Source: Lentisphaera araneosa HTCC2155 (lineage in GTDB: Bacteria > Verrucomicrobiota > Lentisphaeria > Lentisphaerales > Lentisphaeraceae). From it: a stretch of DNA of 64,000 bases. The translations under genes were made by a program, and so were the position numbers. The stretch covers positions 186,001 to 250,000 of the forward strand of contig NZ_ABCK01000006.1 in the NCBI RefSeq assembly GCF_000170755.1. The letters are read 5' to 3'. Of the stretch, positions 54,217 to 62,825 are shown in pieces. The first letter of the stretch is position 1. Each line of letters begins with the position of its first letter. The notes under the pieces were generated by a model that saw nothing but the letters and a program-made list of their open reading frames with translations, did not search any database and was not told the origin of the DNA.

Positions 54217-55456
54217 AGAGATCAGCCCTTTCTTTAATAAATGATTTCCATTTTGTGTCGTTTAAGGCTTCCGCAACAGTGAAGATATCTTTATCACCAC
54301 GTCCTGATTGATTGACGAGAATGACTTGATCTTTATTCATAGTTTTGGCTTCTTTCACGGCTGAAACAAAAGCATGGGTACTTTCTAATGCAGGGATAAG
54401 GCCTTCTATCGACATGAGTAATTTGAGTGTCTCGGTGACTTCCACATCAGTCGCAGCATCAAAGCGCACACGGCCTATATCAGCTAAGTGAGCAAGAATA
54501 GGTGAGACTCCGATATAATCGAGTCCTGCAGAGACGGAGTGAGTGTCGAGCATGTTGCCATCCGCGTTTTGCAGGTATTTAGTTTTATAGCCTTGGGCAA
54601 TACCTGTAGTAGCATCTGGATAAGCAATTCGAGCTGCGTGCTTGCCGATTCCCGGGCCATGACCACCAGCTTCGACGCCGACGAGTTCAACTGAATCATC
54701 ATTTAAGAAGCCTTGAAATATGCCCATGGCATTTGATCCGCCACCAACACAAGCAAAAACTTTATCAGGTAATTTTGCCCCATTTGCAAGTAACTGCTCA
54801 CGTGATTCTTTACCAACAATACTCTGGAAGTAAGAAACAATTTCGGGGAAGGGGTGAGGGCCGCATGCAGTTCCGAGAGCATAGTGGGTGTCTTCCATAT
54901 TTGAAACCCAGTCGCGCATGCATTCGTTAATTGCATCTTTAAGAGTTTGTTGACCATCAGTCACTGCAATAACTTCCGCACCAAGGTTTTCCATCCAGAA
55001 AACATTGGGTCGTTGGCGTGCCACATCGACTGCACCCATATAGACCTTGCAATCAAATCCCATGCGAGCTGACATGGTTGCTGTGGCGAAGCCATGCTGG
55101 CCAGCACCTGTTTCGGCAATAATACGTTTTTTACCTAGACGTTTACAGAGAAGTCCTTGGCCCATGACATTATTGATTTTGTGGGATCCCGTATGATTGA
55201 GGTCTTCACGCTTTACATAAATCTGTGCGCCGCCAAGGTGTTCGGAAAGATTTTTAAGGTAGGTGACTGGTGTGGGGCGACCCGAGTAATTATGCATTAA
55301 TTCGACAAATTCCTGCCAGAATTTGGGGTCTTTTTTTGCGTCGTTAAAGCAATCTTTGAGCTCCGTTACAGTGGAGTAGAGAATTTCGGGTATGAAGCAG
55401 CCGCCATATTCGCCGAAGTAACCTTCGCGACCGTCTTCGTAATCAAAGAGATTCAT
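54209..55456 (-). CDS. trpB: Tryptophan synthase beta subunit
   Basis: 415 residues, the usual length. PLP lysine Lys93 in NHTGSHKINN, phosphate-binding GGGSNAMGIFQGF, and the conserved GRPTPVTYLKNLSEHLG at the N-terminus. It joins indole and serine to tryptophan in complex with TrpA. The ATG at 55456 has the ribosome site AGGAAA. It is the first gene of a trpB-trpA pair. A short hairpin at 55513-55537 lies upstream; no Trp-rich leader peptide was seen. Confidence 0.96.
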   Translation of the reverse strand: MNLFDYEDGREGYFGEYGGCFIPEILYSTVTELKDCFNDAKKDPKFWQEFVELMHNYSGRPTPVTYLKNLSEHLGGAQIYVKREDLNHTGSHKINNVMGQGLLCKRLGKKRIIAETGAGQHGFATATMSARMGFDCKVYMGAVDVARQRPNVFWMENLGAEVIAVTDGQQTLKDAINECMRDWVSNMEDTHYALGTACGPHPFPEIVSYFQSIVGKESREQLLANGAKLPDKVFACVGGGSNAMGIFQGFLNDDSVELVGVEAGGHGPGIGKHAARIAYPDATTGIAQGYKTKYLQNADGNMLDTHSVSAGLDYIGVSPILAHLADIGRVRFDAATDVEVTETLKLLMSIEGLIPALESTHAFVSAVKEAKTMNKDQVILVNQSGRGDKDIFTVAEALNDTKWKSFIKERADLYD

Positions 55457-55512
55457 TATCTTTCCTAGGTTTAATCAAATTATAAAAAGTGGGTCAATAT
55501 AAACTCACTTAA

Positions 55513-55537
55513 GCTTTCGTCACTCTGTGCCGAAAGC
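55513..55537. terminator. Small hairpin between the kinase gene and trpB
   Basis: GCTTTCG (55513-55519) pairs with CGAAAGC (55531-55537) around an 11-nt loop. There is no good T-run on the minus strand, so termination after the kinase gene is only a possibility. Confidence 0.3.
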
Positions 55538-55567
55538 AATATAAATCAAGAATCTAAGCGGGGTTAA

Positions 55568-57652
55568 TTATGAGTCAGCTTGGATTGTTTTGTCGAAGCG
55601 ATCAAACTGGATTGTTTTGTCAAAAGAACTCGAAGAGCTAGTTCCTGAGCCATCGCTAGTTAGGAAGTACTCGGAATTTAAACTCCACCAATTTTTTGCT
55701 TTTTCCTGCGTCCAGGTTGCGAGGTCAAGAGAATCGAGTTTTTGGGCGAGTTCCATGACGTTTGTCGGACGATCTTTCGGGTCTTTCTCGAGGCACCAGA
55801 GTACAATGGCATCAAATTCTTCTGGGATAGGGAATTTGACGAGTTCAGTGGGTTTCATGGGTGTATCTTCGCGATGAGCGCGAAGAATATCTTCGACTGA
55901 TTCATCACAAGAAAAAGGGTATTGCCCTGTAAGCATGACTGAAATTAAAATACCAATTGCATAGATATCGATACTATCATTAAGTTCATTGCGAGAGCTC
56001 GAGGCTTCCGGAGCCATATAACGAGGAGTTCCAGAGACTTTGTGACCACTTTCATCATTGCTGTCGTGTACGAGGCCAAAATCAAGAACTTTGATGCTAT
56101 CAAAAATACCACCGCGATTACAAACGACAATGTTTTGTGCTTTGATGTCACGGTGAATGAGATTCATTGTATGAGCTTCGTGGAGTGATGCGCAGATTTG
56201 TTTAACAAAATGAATGACGCGCTCTGGAGCAATAGGGCCAGTTTTAGTGATGACTTCTTGGAGGTCAGAGCCTTCGAGGTATTCCATGGCGTAATAAAAG
56301 AGACCTTCGCGAGTTTTACCGTAATCATAAATACATATTGTATTAGGGTGTGTAAGTCGGCAAGTGATTCGCACTTCTTTTTCGAATTGAACGAGATCAA
56401 CTTCACGAGCCGCTTCGTTTTTGAGAACTTTTATGGCGGTTTCCCGCTGCATTAATTGGTGTTCAGCTCTGTAGACAACTCCCATGGCGCCTTCGCCAAG
56501 TTTTTCGATAATCTTGAATTGTCCCAGCTCACTAGCGGCTTCAAGAGCAGCGCTGCGGACTTTTTTCTTGAGTTGAATACTGTATAGCGCATAAGCAATG
56601 AGGCCTAAAGCGAGTAGGGAGGCAAGACCAAAAATAATGGCAAAGATTTTTCGAATAATTGAGAGCGATCTAAATGCCTCCTCTTTATCAATTTCACTGG
56701 TGATAGCAAAGTCATATTCTTTTAGGTAAGTCCAGGCACCGATGACTTCGTAATCACGATAATCTAGGTAGCCCTCTGAATTAACTTGGACTTGTGGATA
56801 AGTCGTATTTGGATTGGAGAATGCATCTTCCAAAACAGTTAAAGCTTTTCCTTCTTTGTCGATTAATTGAACTTCGAGAACAGATGATTGATCATCTTTT
56901 TCCAAAATGTTGAGCTCGCGAAGTTCTTCATCGAAGCGGCTATGGGAGATCATCCATCCATCTTTATTGATCGCATAAGTCTCGCTTGATTCACCCGTCT
57001 GGGCTGTGACCTCCATGATACTACTAAAGCCGTGACTAGGATTGACACTGAAGGCAAGGTAGGCGTAAGTTTCGCCATTTTTATTTTTCAAGGATGTGCC
57101 GACGTACATAAGTACAAATTCATGTCCTGTTACGGGATGAGTGGCTTTTTTTGGTAAGCAAACAAAGTTACCATCCTTATCCATGAGGCTCTGAATAGCA
57201 TCTGCAGTGTTGACTTGGTGGCCAAGGAGGGCGGCATTTTTCGAGGCAATCATGCGGCCGTGTTGATTGATGAGATAGTAATCTAGGAAACCATTATGGC
57301 TAAAAAAGCCGTTTAAAATGGATTCGAGTTTGGCTGTTTCACTTTTGAGTTGAGTTTCTTTGCTCTGAGCATAAAGCTCGGTAATTTGCAGAGTAGATTG
57401 TTTTATATGAGGGATTTTGCTGATGCCGCGAACGCGCTCCTTATAACCTCGGAGTAAAAGAGTCATGGCCTCGGCGTTACTGCGCAAAGTTTTCTCTAAG
57501 GAGTCACGGACAGAGTTTTCAATTTCAAATTTGAGCCGACGTTCTGTGAAGTAGCCCGTGAGTACGAGTAAAAGCAAAACAATAATAATGATGCTTCTAT
57601 TGCGAACTTCCATATTGTGGATGGACATCAATGATGAACGTGTTTTGGTCAA
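55568..57652 (-). CDS. Membrane Ser/Thr protein kinase with extracellular Cache domain
   Basis: 694 residues. Membrane segment 1 is at ~18-38 (IIIIVLLLLVLTGYF). About 40-330 are extracytoplasmic and read as a dCache sensor (FLDYYLINQHGRMIASK, ETYAINKDGWMISHS). Segment 2 at ~335-360 leads to a complete PknB-like kinase domain (~380-640): GEGAMGVVYRAE, AIKVL, catalytic HRDIKAQN, DFGLVHD and APEASSS. A Ser-rich tail with FDKTIQ repeated twice could be phosphorylated by the kinase itself. This is the reverse of a methyl-accepting sensor: a small-molecule Cache domain drives a Hanks kinase. Ligand and targets unknown. Confidence 0.9.
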   Translation of the reverse strand: MTKTRSSLMSIHNMEVRNRSIIIIVLLLLVLTGYFTERRLKFEIENSVRDSLEKTLRSNAEAMTLLLRGYKERVRGISKIPHIKQSTLQITELYAQSKETQLKSETAKLESILNGFFSHNGFLDYYLINQHGRMIASKNAALLGHQVNTADAIQSLMDKDGNFVCLPKKATHPVTGHEFVLMYVGTSLKNKNGETYAYLAFSVNPSHGFSSIMEVTAQTGESSETYAINKDGWMISHSRFDEELRELNILEKDDQSSVLEVQLIDKEGKALTVLEDAFSNPNTTYPQVQVNSEGYLDYRDYEVIGAWTYLKEYDFAITSEIDKEEAFRSLSIIRKIFAIIFGLASLLALGLIAYALYSIQLKKKVRSAALEAASELGQFKIIEKLGEGAMGVVYRAEHQLMQRETAIKVLKNEAAREVDLVQFEKEVRITCRLTHPNTICIYDYGKTREGLFYYAMEYLEGSDLQEVITKTGPIAPERVIHFVKQICASLHEAHTMNLIHRDIKAQNIVVCNRGGIFDSIKVLDFGLVHDSNDESGHKVSGTPRYMAPEASSSRNELNDSIDIYAIGILISVMLTGQYPFSCDESVEDILRAHREDTPMKPTELVKFPIPEEFDAIVLWCLEKDPKDRPTNVMELAQKLDSLDLATWTQEKAKNWWSLNSEYFLTSDGSGTSSSSSFDKTIQFDRFDKTIQADS

Positions 57653-57752
57653 AATTTTCTCCTAGGCGACTTCCTGAATACAAAATAAGCTTAGTAAGTC
57701 ATTTAGCAACTTAGTAAGCTTATTCTCAATGCTTTGATGAAGAACTTATACC

Positions 57753-58277
57753 TTAAAATTTCTGGGCGTATTCCATCATATTGTCTGCTAGTGCTTCAAG
57801 ACGTTCGCGGAGGTTTTCATCGATAAGTGCCCCGGATTTATCAAAGACTTTGTAGCAGCTCGCCACATTGACCATTTTTGGGTAAGTGTAGCAGCCTAAA
57901 TGAGCCGTAATGCTATTGAGGTGTTCAAGGGCTTTAAGAGCACCAAAAGGACTCGCTGCCACACCGAGGATGCCTACGGGTTTGCCACCGAGAGCAGAAG
58001 GGTAACCGAGATTATCAATAATGAGTTTAATCACAGAGCTGTAACTACCGTGATATTCTGGTGTCGCCATAATAACGATGTCTGCATCGCGTACGAGTTG
58101 AGTGATACGTTTGGTATCTTCCGTTTCAGTTGTAGCAGGGTTGTTGAGTTTAAGGTCGAGAGGGTCGAGCTGACTAACTTCTGCACCTAAATCAGTGAAT
58201 TTATTTTCAACGACTGTTAAAGCTTTTTTTGTGTTGCTGTAAGCACTGGCTGAACCGAGAATGGTTACGACTTTCAT
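57753..58277 (-). CDS. NADPH-dependent FMN reductase family flavoprotein
   Basis: 174 residues from the ATG at 58277, which has GGAG 9 nt upstream; the in-frame ATG at 58331 has none. Flavodoxin-like fold: KVVTILGSASAYSNTKKAL (FMN phosphate loop), DIVIMATPEYHGSYSSVIK (the conserved PEYHGS flavin motif) and GKPVGILGVAASPFGALKAL. It transfers electrons from NAD(P)H to FMN or quinone/azo compounds in the cytoplasm. It stands alone between the kinase gene and a terminator region. Confidence 0.9.
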   Translation of the reverse strand: MKVVTILGSASAYSNTKKALTVVENKFTDLGAEVSQLDPLDLKLNNPATTETEDTKRITQLVRDADIVIMATPEYHGSYSSVIKLIIDNLGYPSALGGKPVGILGVAASPFGALKALEHLNSITAHLGCYTYPKMVNVASCYKVFDKSGALIDENLRERLEALADNMMEYAQKF

Positions 58278-58390
58278 GTAAATCTCCAAAATTTGATTTT
58301 TATAAAGTGTCCTAATAAAAATGAATGGCAAGTATTATTCATTCGAAAATCGACTTGGATCAGTTGAGAAGGGGATTTAGGCAACAAAAA

Positions 58391-58409
58391 AGCCGCCAAA
58401 ATGGCGGCT
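58391..58409 (-). terminator. Rho-independent terminator downstream of the acetyltransferase gene
   Basis: AGCCGCCA (58391-58398) pairs with TGGCGGCT (58402-58409); on the minus strand the stem is followed by TTTTTTG. About 220 nt beyond the acetyltransferase stop. Confidence 0.75.
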
Positions 58410-58631
58410 CAATTGTTTTTCCTTTCCTCACAGATCACTAAGAACTTCCTCCAAAATTTTTAGTGAGACTCCATTTTTCGATGCCTCCTTTCCAAAGTCC
58501 ACATCGAAACTCCTCTCTCCATCACTTGTCTCCTTTCCCAAAGATCCATCAAGTGATTTCCTTTTCTCATTTAATAATACGGAGCTCAGAAGCTCTATCT
58601 GTCGTCACTTTAAAATTTTTTTCAATAATTT

Positions 58632-59192
58632 TTATTTTTCGTCAACTTTTCTGATGACGCGGCAGGGGTTTCCTGCGGCAACAACTCCTGGAGGAATGTC
58701 TTTTGTGACCACGCTAGCAGCACCGATGACGCTGCCCTCACCTATGTTGATTCCGGGACAAATCGTTGTATTGCCTCCAAGCCAAACATTATCTCTAATG
58801 CTTACAGGAGCGGCAGTTTCTTGCCATGTGGCTCTTTCTATGGGATTAATGGGGTGCTGTGCCGTGTATATGTGGACTCCAGGGCCAATCATTACATTAT
58901 CGCCAAGACTGACTTCGCAAGTGTCGAGAATGACGCAATCAAAATTGAGGAAGACTTTGTGACCAAATTTTATATTGTAGCCATAGTCGCATTTAAACGA
59001 AGGCTCAATCCATATACTGGAGTTCTCCGTCTGAAAGAGTTCCTTGAGGATCTTGACGCGAAGTTTCTTTTCAGTTTCAGTCGACTGATTAAACTGCCTG
59101 CAGAGCTTGCGAGCGACTTCTCTTTCGCGAGTGAGTTCTTTGTTAGCCGGGTTATAAAGTGTGCCGGAAAGCATTTTTTCTTTTTCAGTCAT
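58632..59192 (-). CDS. Maltose/galactoside O-acetyltransferase-like hexapeptide enzyme
   Basis: 186 residues. Left-handed beta-helix hexapeptide repeats run through ~75-175 (VFLNFDCVILDTCEVSLGDN, VMIGPGVHIYTAQHPINP, NVWLGGNTTICPGINIGEGS). The N-terminal Mac domain has MLSGTLYNPANKELTRERE. His in YTAQHPI is the catalytic base position. It transfers acetyl from acetyl-CoA to a sugar hydroxyl in the cytoplasm. Length and motif match Maa/LacA, but sugar specificity cannot be told. No operon partners on the same strand nearby. Confidence 0.93.
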   Translation of the reverse strand: MTEKEKMLSGTLYNPANKELTREREVARKLCRQFNQSTETEKKLRVKILKELFQTENSSIWIEPSFKCDYGYNIKFGHKVFLNFDCVILDTCEVSLGDNVMIGPGVHIYTAQHPINPIERATWQETAAPVSIRDNVWLGGNTTICPGINIGEGSVIGAASVVTKDIPPGVVAAGNPCRVIRKVDEK

Positions 59193-59379
59193 AGGTTCCT
59201 CATAGGTGTTAGCAGAGTGTCAATTCTTACTGGAATACTTGATGCGGACTTCGCAATTGTTTAAGAAGAGAAAATCGAAAAAACTCCTTACAATTGTGCC
59301 GATAAATCCCACTGGTTAAAAAATTAAGATGCAGTATTCTGTAAGCCTTAATAATCTCCCAAATATAAGGCATGTGTTG

Positions 59380-60273
59380 ATGCGACTCAATAAATTTATC
59401 AGTGACTCAGGTTTTTGTTCTCGACGCGAGGCCGATCGCTTGATTGAAGAGGGGCGCGTATTGATTAATGGGAGACGCTGTAAAACGGGTCAACAAGTTG
59501 AGGACAAAGACTTTGTGGAAGTGGATGGTCAACGCATTAAAGCCAAGCGTCAAAAAGAGCGCGTCTATTTGGCTTTCAATAAACCCGAAGGGATTACCTG
59601 TACAACGGAAGGCTCCGTAAAGGGGAATATAGTTGATTTTATCAATTATCCTGAAAAAATATTTCCGATCGGACGTCTCGATAAATTTTCCAATGGCTTG
59701 ATCTTTATGACTAATGATGGCGACATAGTCAATAAAATCCTACGTGCGGGCAATGCTCATGAAAAAGAGTATGTGGTCACCATTGATCGACCGGTGACGG
59801 ATGAGTTTTTGAGAAAGATGTCCAATGGGATTCCGATTTTAGATACAGTTACAAAAAAGTGTAAGGTCACGAAAGTAAGTAAGAATACTTTTCGAATTAT
59901 TTTGACTCAAGGCCTGAATCGCCAGATTCGTCGCATGTGCGAATATTTAGCTTGCCGCGTTTTGAGTCTCCAGCGGACAAGGATTATGAAAGTCGATTTA
60001 GGGAAATTAAAGCCCGGAACTTGGCGTCACCTCAATCCTAAAGAAATGGCTGAAATCAATCAAATGATTGAGAGCTCGAGCAATACGCAAGAGGCTTCAA
60101 AAGATTCGAATAAACAAGGTCGCAGATCGCTCCCAAAACGTCCAGTCGCTCGCCAAAATATGAAGACTTCAAGTCAGAGTCATAAGAAGTCGAGTCCTAA
60201 ACGTCGTGGACAAACGTCTGGTCGTCCTTCCAAACAAAATAGTAAATCACGACCTCAGCGCAAGCGCCGATAA
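59380..60273 (+). CDS. RluF-like 23S rRNA pseudouridine synthase
   Basis: 297 residues from the ATG at 59380; an upstream in-frame ATG at 59329 adds a non-conserved leader. S4 RNA-binding domain at ~1-55 (RLNKFISDSGFCSRREAD), then the RsuA/RluB/E/F catalytic domain with GRLDKFSNGLIFMTNDGD (catalytic Asp) and RQIRRMCEYLACRV. The motif LRAGNAHEKEYVVTID is closest to RluF. The last ~60 residues are a Lys/Arg/Ser-rich tail. It converts a uridine of large-subunit rRNA to pseudouridine. It is the only plus-strand gene in the last 11 kb. Confidence 0.9.
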   Translation: MRLNKFISDSGFCSRREADRLIEEGRVLINGRRCKTGQQVEDKDFVEVDGQRIKAKRQKERVYLAFNKPEGITCTTEGSVKGNIVDFINYPEKIFPIGRLDKFSNGLIFMTNDGDIVNKILRAGNAHEKEYVVTIDRPVTDEFLRKMSNGIPILDTVTKKCKVTKVSKNTFRIILTQGLNRQIRRMCEYLACRVLSLQRTRIMKVDLGKLKPGTWRHLNPKEMAEINQMIESSSNTQEASKDSNKQGRRSLPKRPVARQNMKTSSQSHKKSSPKRRGQTSGRPSKQNSKSRPQRKRR

Positions 60274-60274
60274 A

Positions 60275-60652
60275 TTACTCCTCTGGATCGATTTTACGGC
60301 GATTTTGTTTCTTTTGTTTCTGCACTTCGCGATACTTTCGTTCGCGAACTGAGACACTGCGTTTCTTCCTTGTTGCAACGCGTTTTTTGCGCTTTCTTCC
60401 CGCCATCACTAGGCTTTGACGTAGCTTTTTTAAACAGATTTCGCGATTGCGATGTTGGCTACGAGATTCAGATGATTGAACCACGAGGCCCGTGGGGAAA
60501 TGCACTAAGCGCACTGCGGAATCGGTGGTGTTGACGTGTTGACCACCGGCGCCCGAGGCGCGGAAGGCGGAAAACTGACATTCCCGAAAAAGAGCCTCAT
60601 CTTCCGTGGGAATGACGTAGCCGAAAGGCAGTTTTTCGAGGCGGTTATTCAC
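60275..60652 (-). CDS. Peptide chain release factor-like protein (GGQ domain only)
   Basis: 125 residues, from the GTG at 60652 that overlaps the stop of the CYTH gene by 8 nt and has GAGG upstream. A longer open frame to 60829 exists but lies on top of the CYTH gene. The RF-1 catalytic module is recognisable: [35 protein letters not shown], and a Lys/Arg-rich end ([13 protein letters not shown]). It lacks the codon-recognition domains, like the ArfB/YaeJ and C12orf65-type rescue factors, so it probably hydrolyses peptidyl-tRNA on stalled ribosomes. Confidence 0.87.
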   Translation of the reverse strand: MNNRLEKLPFGYVIPTEDEALFRECQFSAFRASGAGGQHVNTTDSAVRLVHFPTGLVVQSSESRSQHRNREICLKKLRQSLVMAGRKRKKRVATRKKRSVSVRERKYREVQKQKKQNRRKIDPEE

Positions 60653-61133
60653 GAGTGAATTCCTCGGAGAAATGGGGCCAAGGGAATTTCGAGAGTGCGG
60701 AGTTCGCAAAGCGGTGATCAAAAGTGACTTCGCGGTAAGCCCAGGTCGGGAGGGGGAACTCGGTTTCTTCTGAGGGGAGCTCAATTTCGGCGAGTACGAG
60801 ACCTTGATTATCACCATCAAAAACATCAATCGTCCATTCGAACCCTTGGTGTTCTAAAGTGTAGCGCTTTTTGCTGATGATAGTGGACGTGGCAAGCTCT
60901 GTGAGCATGAGGTTTGCGTCGTCTAATGGGATTGAATACTCACATTCGAGACGAGAAAAACTATTTTCTGGAGTTTGGCCCTTAATAGTTAACCAAGCTT
61001 GGTTTTGTGAAGTTCGCACACGAACAGTGGCTTTGCCTTCTTTAGCTATGTAGCCTTGACGCAAAAGCTGAAAAGGAGCCTCTAGCCAAGGTTGCCCTTG
61101 GACGAGGAACTTCTTTTCAATTTCAATAGACAT
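60645..61133 (-). CDS. CYTH domain protein (inorganic triphosphatase-like)
   Basis: 162 residues from the ATG at 61133, which overlaps the upstream stop as TAATG; an ATG further upstream lies inside the previous gene. The CYTH fold is recognised from the leading EIEKKFLV (the EXEXK motif), then [31 protein letters not shown] and [20 protein letters not shown]. Acidic and basic residues line a tunnel that binds triphosphate. Bacterial members hydrolyse tripolyphosphate or nucleoside triphosphates. It is cotranscribed with a nucleotidyltransferase and a release-factor-like gene. Confidence 0.9.
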   Translation of the reverse strand: MSIEIEKKFLVQGQPWLEAPFQLLRQGYIAKEGKATVRVRTSQNQAWLTIKGQTPENSFSRLECEYSIPLDDANLMLTELATSTIISKKRYTLEHQGFEWTIDVFDGDNQGLVLAEIELPSEETEFPLPTWAYREVTFDHRFANSALSKFPWPHFSEEFTRE

Positions 61134-62029
61134 TAAATATGGAGGCTTGGAGGGTAGATGTGCTGATCTACCGCTTCTTGCAAAGCGTCGATCACATCTT
61201 GTTTGTCCTCTTTGTAAGTAACACCAAACCATTTGCATGGACTCTCGATTATATCGCAGTCAGCTTGCTTGTTTTTGATAAGTTCGTCAATCACAGAAGG
61301 GATGTAGAATTCAGATTTTGGAGTGTTGAGCTGAGCGCTGAGGAACTCGATGAAAGCCGCTTCATAATGGGCCAGCATTGATGCGCTCATGCACCACATA
61401 TTCATTGAAACCGGAGTTTTGGCATCGAATTCATTGCCATCTTCGTCAACAATTTTATCGCCTTTTTGAACAAGACCATGAGTTTCGGTGATGTCGCTCA
61501 AAGTATTTTTAGAAGACTTCTTGCAAACGCCGCGTGAGACTGTGCCATTTTGAGACAGAGTTTGAGCGAGTTCAAAAGTGACAATGCCACATTTTTCTTC
61601 TTCGGAATCTTCCCATGAATCAATCATTGTCGATGCCAACTTAAAACTCTCTAAACCATAAAAGTCATCTGCATTGATGATGAGGAAAGGATTCTTGATG
61701 GTGTCGATTGTCGATAGCAAGGCGTGACCTGTACCCCAGGGCTTTTCGCGACCTTCCGGGCATTCGAAACCAGTAGGGAGGTGGTCGAGCTCTTGGTAGC
61801 AGTAAACGATTTCAGCGAGGTCATTGAATTTGGGGCCAATGAGCTCTTTGAATTCATCAGCAAAGTCACGGCGGATAATGAAGATGATTTTATTGAAACC
61901 AGCTCGTAGAGCATCGTAGACGGAGTACTCGAGGATAGCTTCGTCAGAAGGGCCGAGTTGATCAAGCTGCTTGAGTCCGCCATAGCGCGATCCCATTCCT
62001 GCAGCTAAGATAACGAGAGTTTTAGTCAT
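61133..62029 (-). CDS. Sugar-phosphate nucleotidyltransferase
   Basis: 298 residues. The N-terminal NTP_transferase signature LAAGMGSRYGGLKQLDQLGP contains the nucleotide-binding G-x-G-x-R region; later GTGHALLSTIDTIKNPFLII and NADDFYGLESF (metal/sugar site Asp) follow. The family makes nucleotide sugars such as UDP-glucose or GDP-sugars, in the cytoplasm. It could supply sugars for LPS or exopolysaccharide, as it lies 10 nt downstream of lpxA on the same strand. Specific sugar unknown. Confidence 0.87.
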   Translation of the reverse strand: MTKTLVILAAGMGSRYGGLKQLDQLGPSDEAILEYSVYDALRAGFNKIIFIIRRDFADEFKELIGPKFNDLAEIVYCYQELDHLPTGFECPEGREKPWGTGHALLSTIDTIKNPFLIINADDFYGLESFKLASTMIDSWEDSEEEKCGIVTFELAQTLSQNGTVSRGVCKKSSKNTLSDITETHGLVQKGDKIVDEDGNEFDAKTPVSMNMWCMSASMLAHYEAAFIEFLSAQLNTPKSEFYIPSVIDELIKNKQADCDIIESPCKWFGVTYKEDKQDVIDALQEAVDQHIYPPSLHI

Positions 62030-62038
62030 AGATTATCC

Positions 62039-62824
62039 TTATTTTGGGCGAGCTAAGCCGCGTTCAGATTTTTCACAAAAGTTGACAATGTTGTCGATAA
62101 CGGGACTATCTGAAAATTCCTCTTTGAGTAAAGTGATCGCTTGCTCAAGTGTGTTGCCTCTTTTGAAAAGAATTTTAAAGGCTTCATTAGCATTGCGAAT
62201 TTCGTCTTTGCTGTATCCGGCGCGGTCCATGCCAATTTTATTGACAATGCGGCAAGATCCGGGAGCTCCCTCGCAAATAGTGTAAGGTAAAACGTCTTGG
62301 ATCACACGAGCCATTCCAGCAATCATGGCGTTTTTACCAACATTACAGAATTGGTGAACGGCTGAGAGACCACCGATATTAGCGTGATCTGATACAGTTA
62401 CGTGACCTGCTAAAGTTGCGTTGTGACTGAGGACCACATGATCGCCGACGATGGTGTTGTGACCAACGTGAGACAGAGCGAGAAGAGCGCAGTTTGAACC
62501 CACTTTTGTAATCGTTCCATCATCAGTGCCCGAGTGAATCGTCACGTATTCGCGGATAATTGTGTTGGAGCCAACTTCAGTATAAGTGATATTGCCTTCT
62601 TTGAATTTTAAGTCCTGTGATTGTGAGCCAATCGATGCGAAAGCGTAAATTTTGCAATTGTCGCCAATTTTGGTACGACCATCAATGACGACGTGAGATT
62701 GTAGGTAGCAGTTATCGCCAATCTCTGCGTGTTCACTAATCGTGCAAAAAGGGCCGATTTCGCAGTTGTCACCCACTTTCGCATTGGGATGAACAAAGGC
62801 TTGGGGATGGATGTTCGAAGCCAT
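62039..62824 (-). CDS. lpxA: Acyl-[ACP]-UDP-N-acetylglucosamine O-acyltransferase
   Basis: 261 residues from the ATG at 62824, 1 nt after the FabZ stop; the ATG at 62851 lies inside fabZ. It catalyses the first step of lipid A synthesis, attaching a hydroxyacyl chain to UDP-GlcNAc. Left-handed beta-helix repeats run from residue ~5 to ~185 (AFVHPNAKVGDNCEIGPF), the catalytic His is in LSHVGHNTIVGDH, and the helical C-terminal domain includes GMDRAGYSKDEIRNANEA. It is the last of the lpxC-fabZ-lpxA trio. All catalytic features look intact. Confidence 0.95.
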   Translation of the reverse strand: MASNIHPQAFVHPNAKVGDNCEIGPFCTISEHAEIGDNCYLQSHVVIDGRTKIGDNCKIYAFASIGSQSQDLKFKEGNITYTEVGSNTIIREYVTIHSGTDDGTITKVGSNCALLALSHVGHNTIVGDHVVLSHNATLAGHVTVSDHANIGGLSAVHQFCNVGKNAMIAGMARVIQDVLPYTICEGAPGSCRIVNKIGMDRAGYSKDEIRNANEAFKILFKRGNTLEQAITLLKEEFSDSPVIDNIVNFCEKSERGLARPK

Positions 62825-62825
62825 T

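Noticed and set aside
60653-60829. Longer N-terminal extension of the release-factor-like gene
   Set aside because: It would overlap almost 180 nt of the CYTH gene, its Ser/Pro/Lys-rich sequence is unlike the family, and the GTG at 60652 has a better context.
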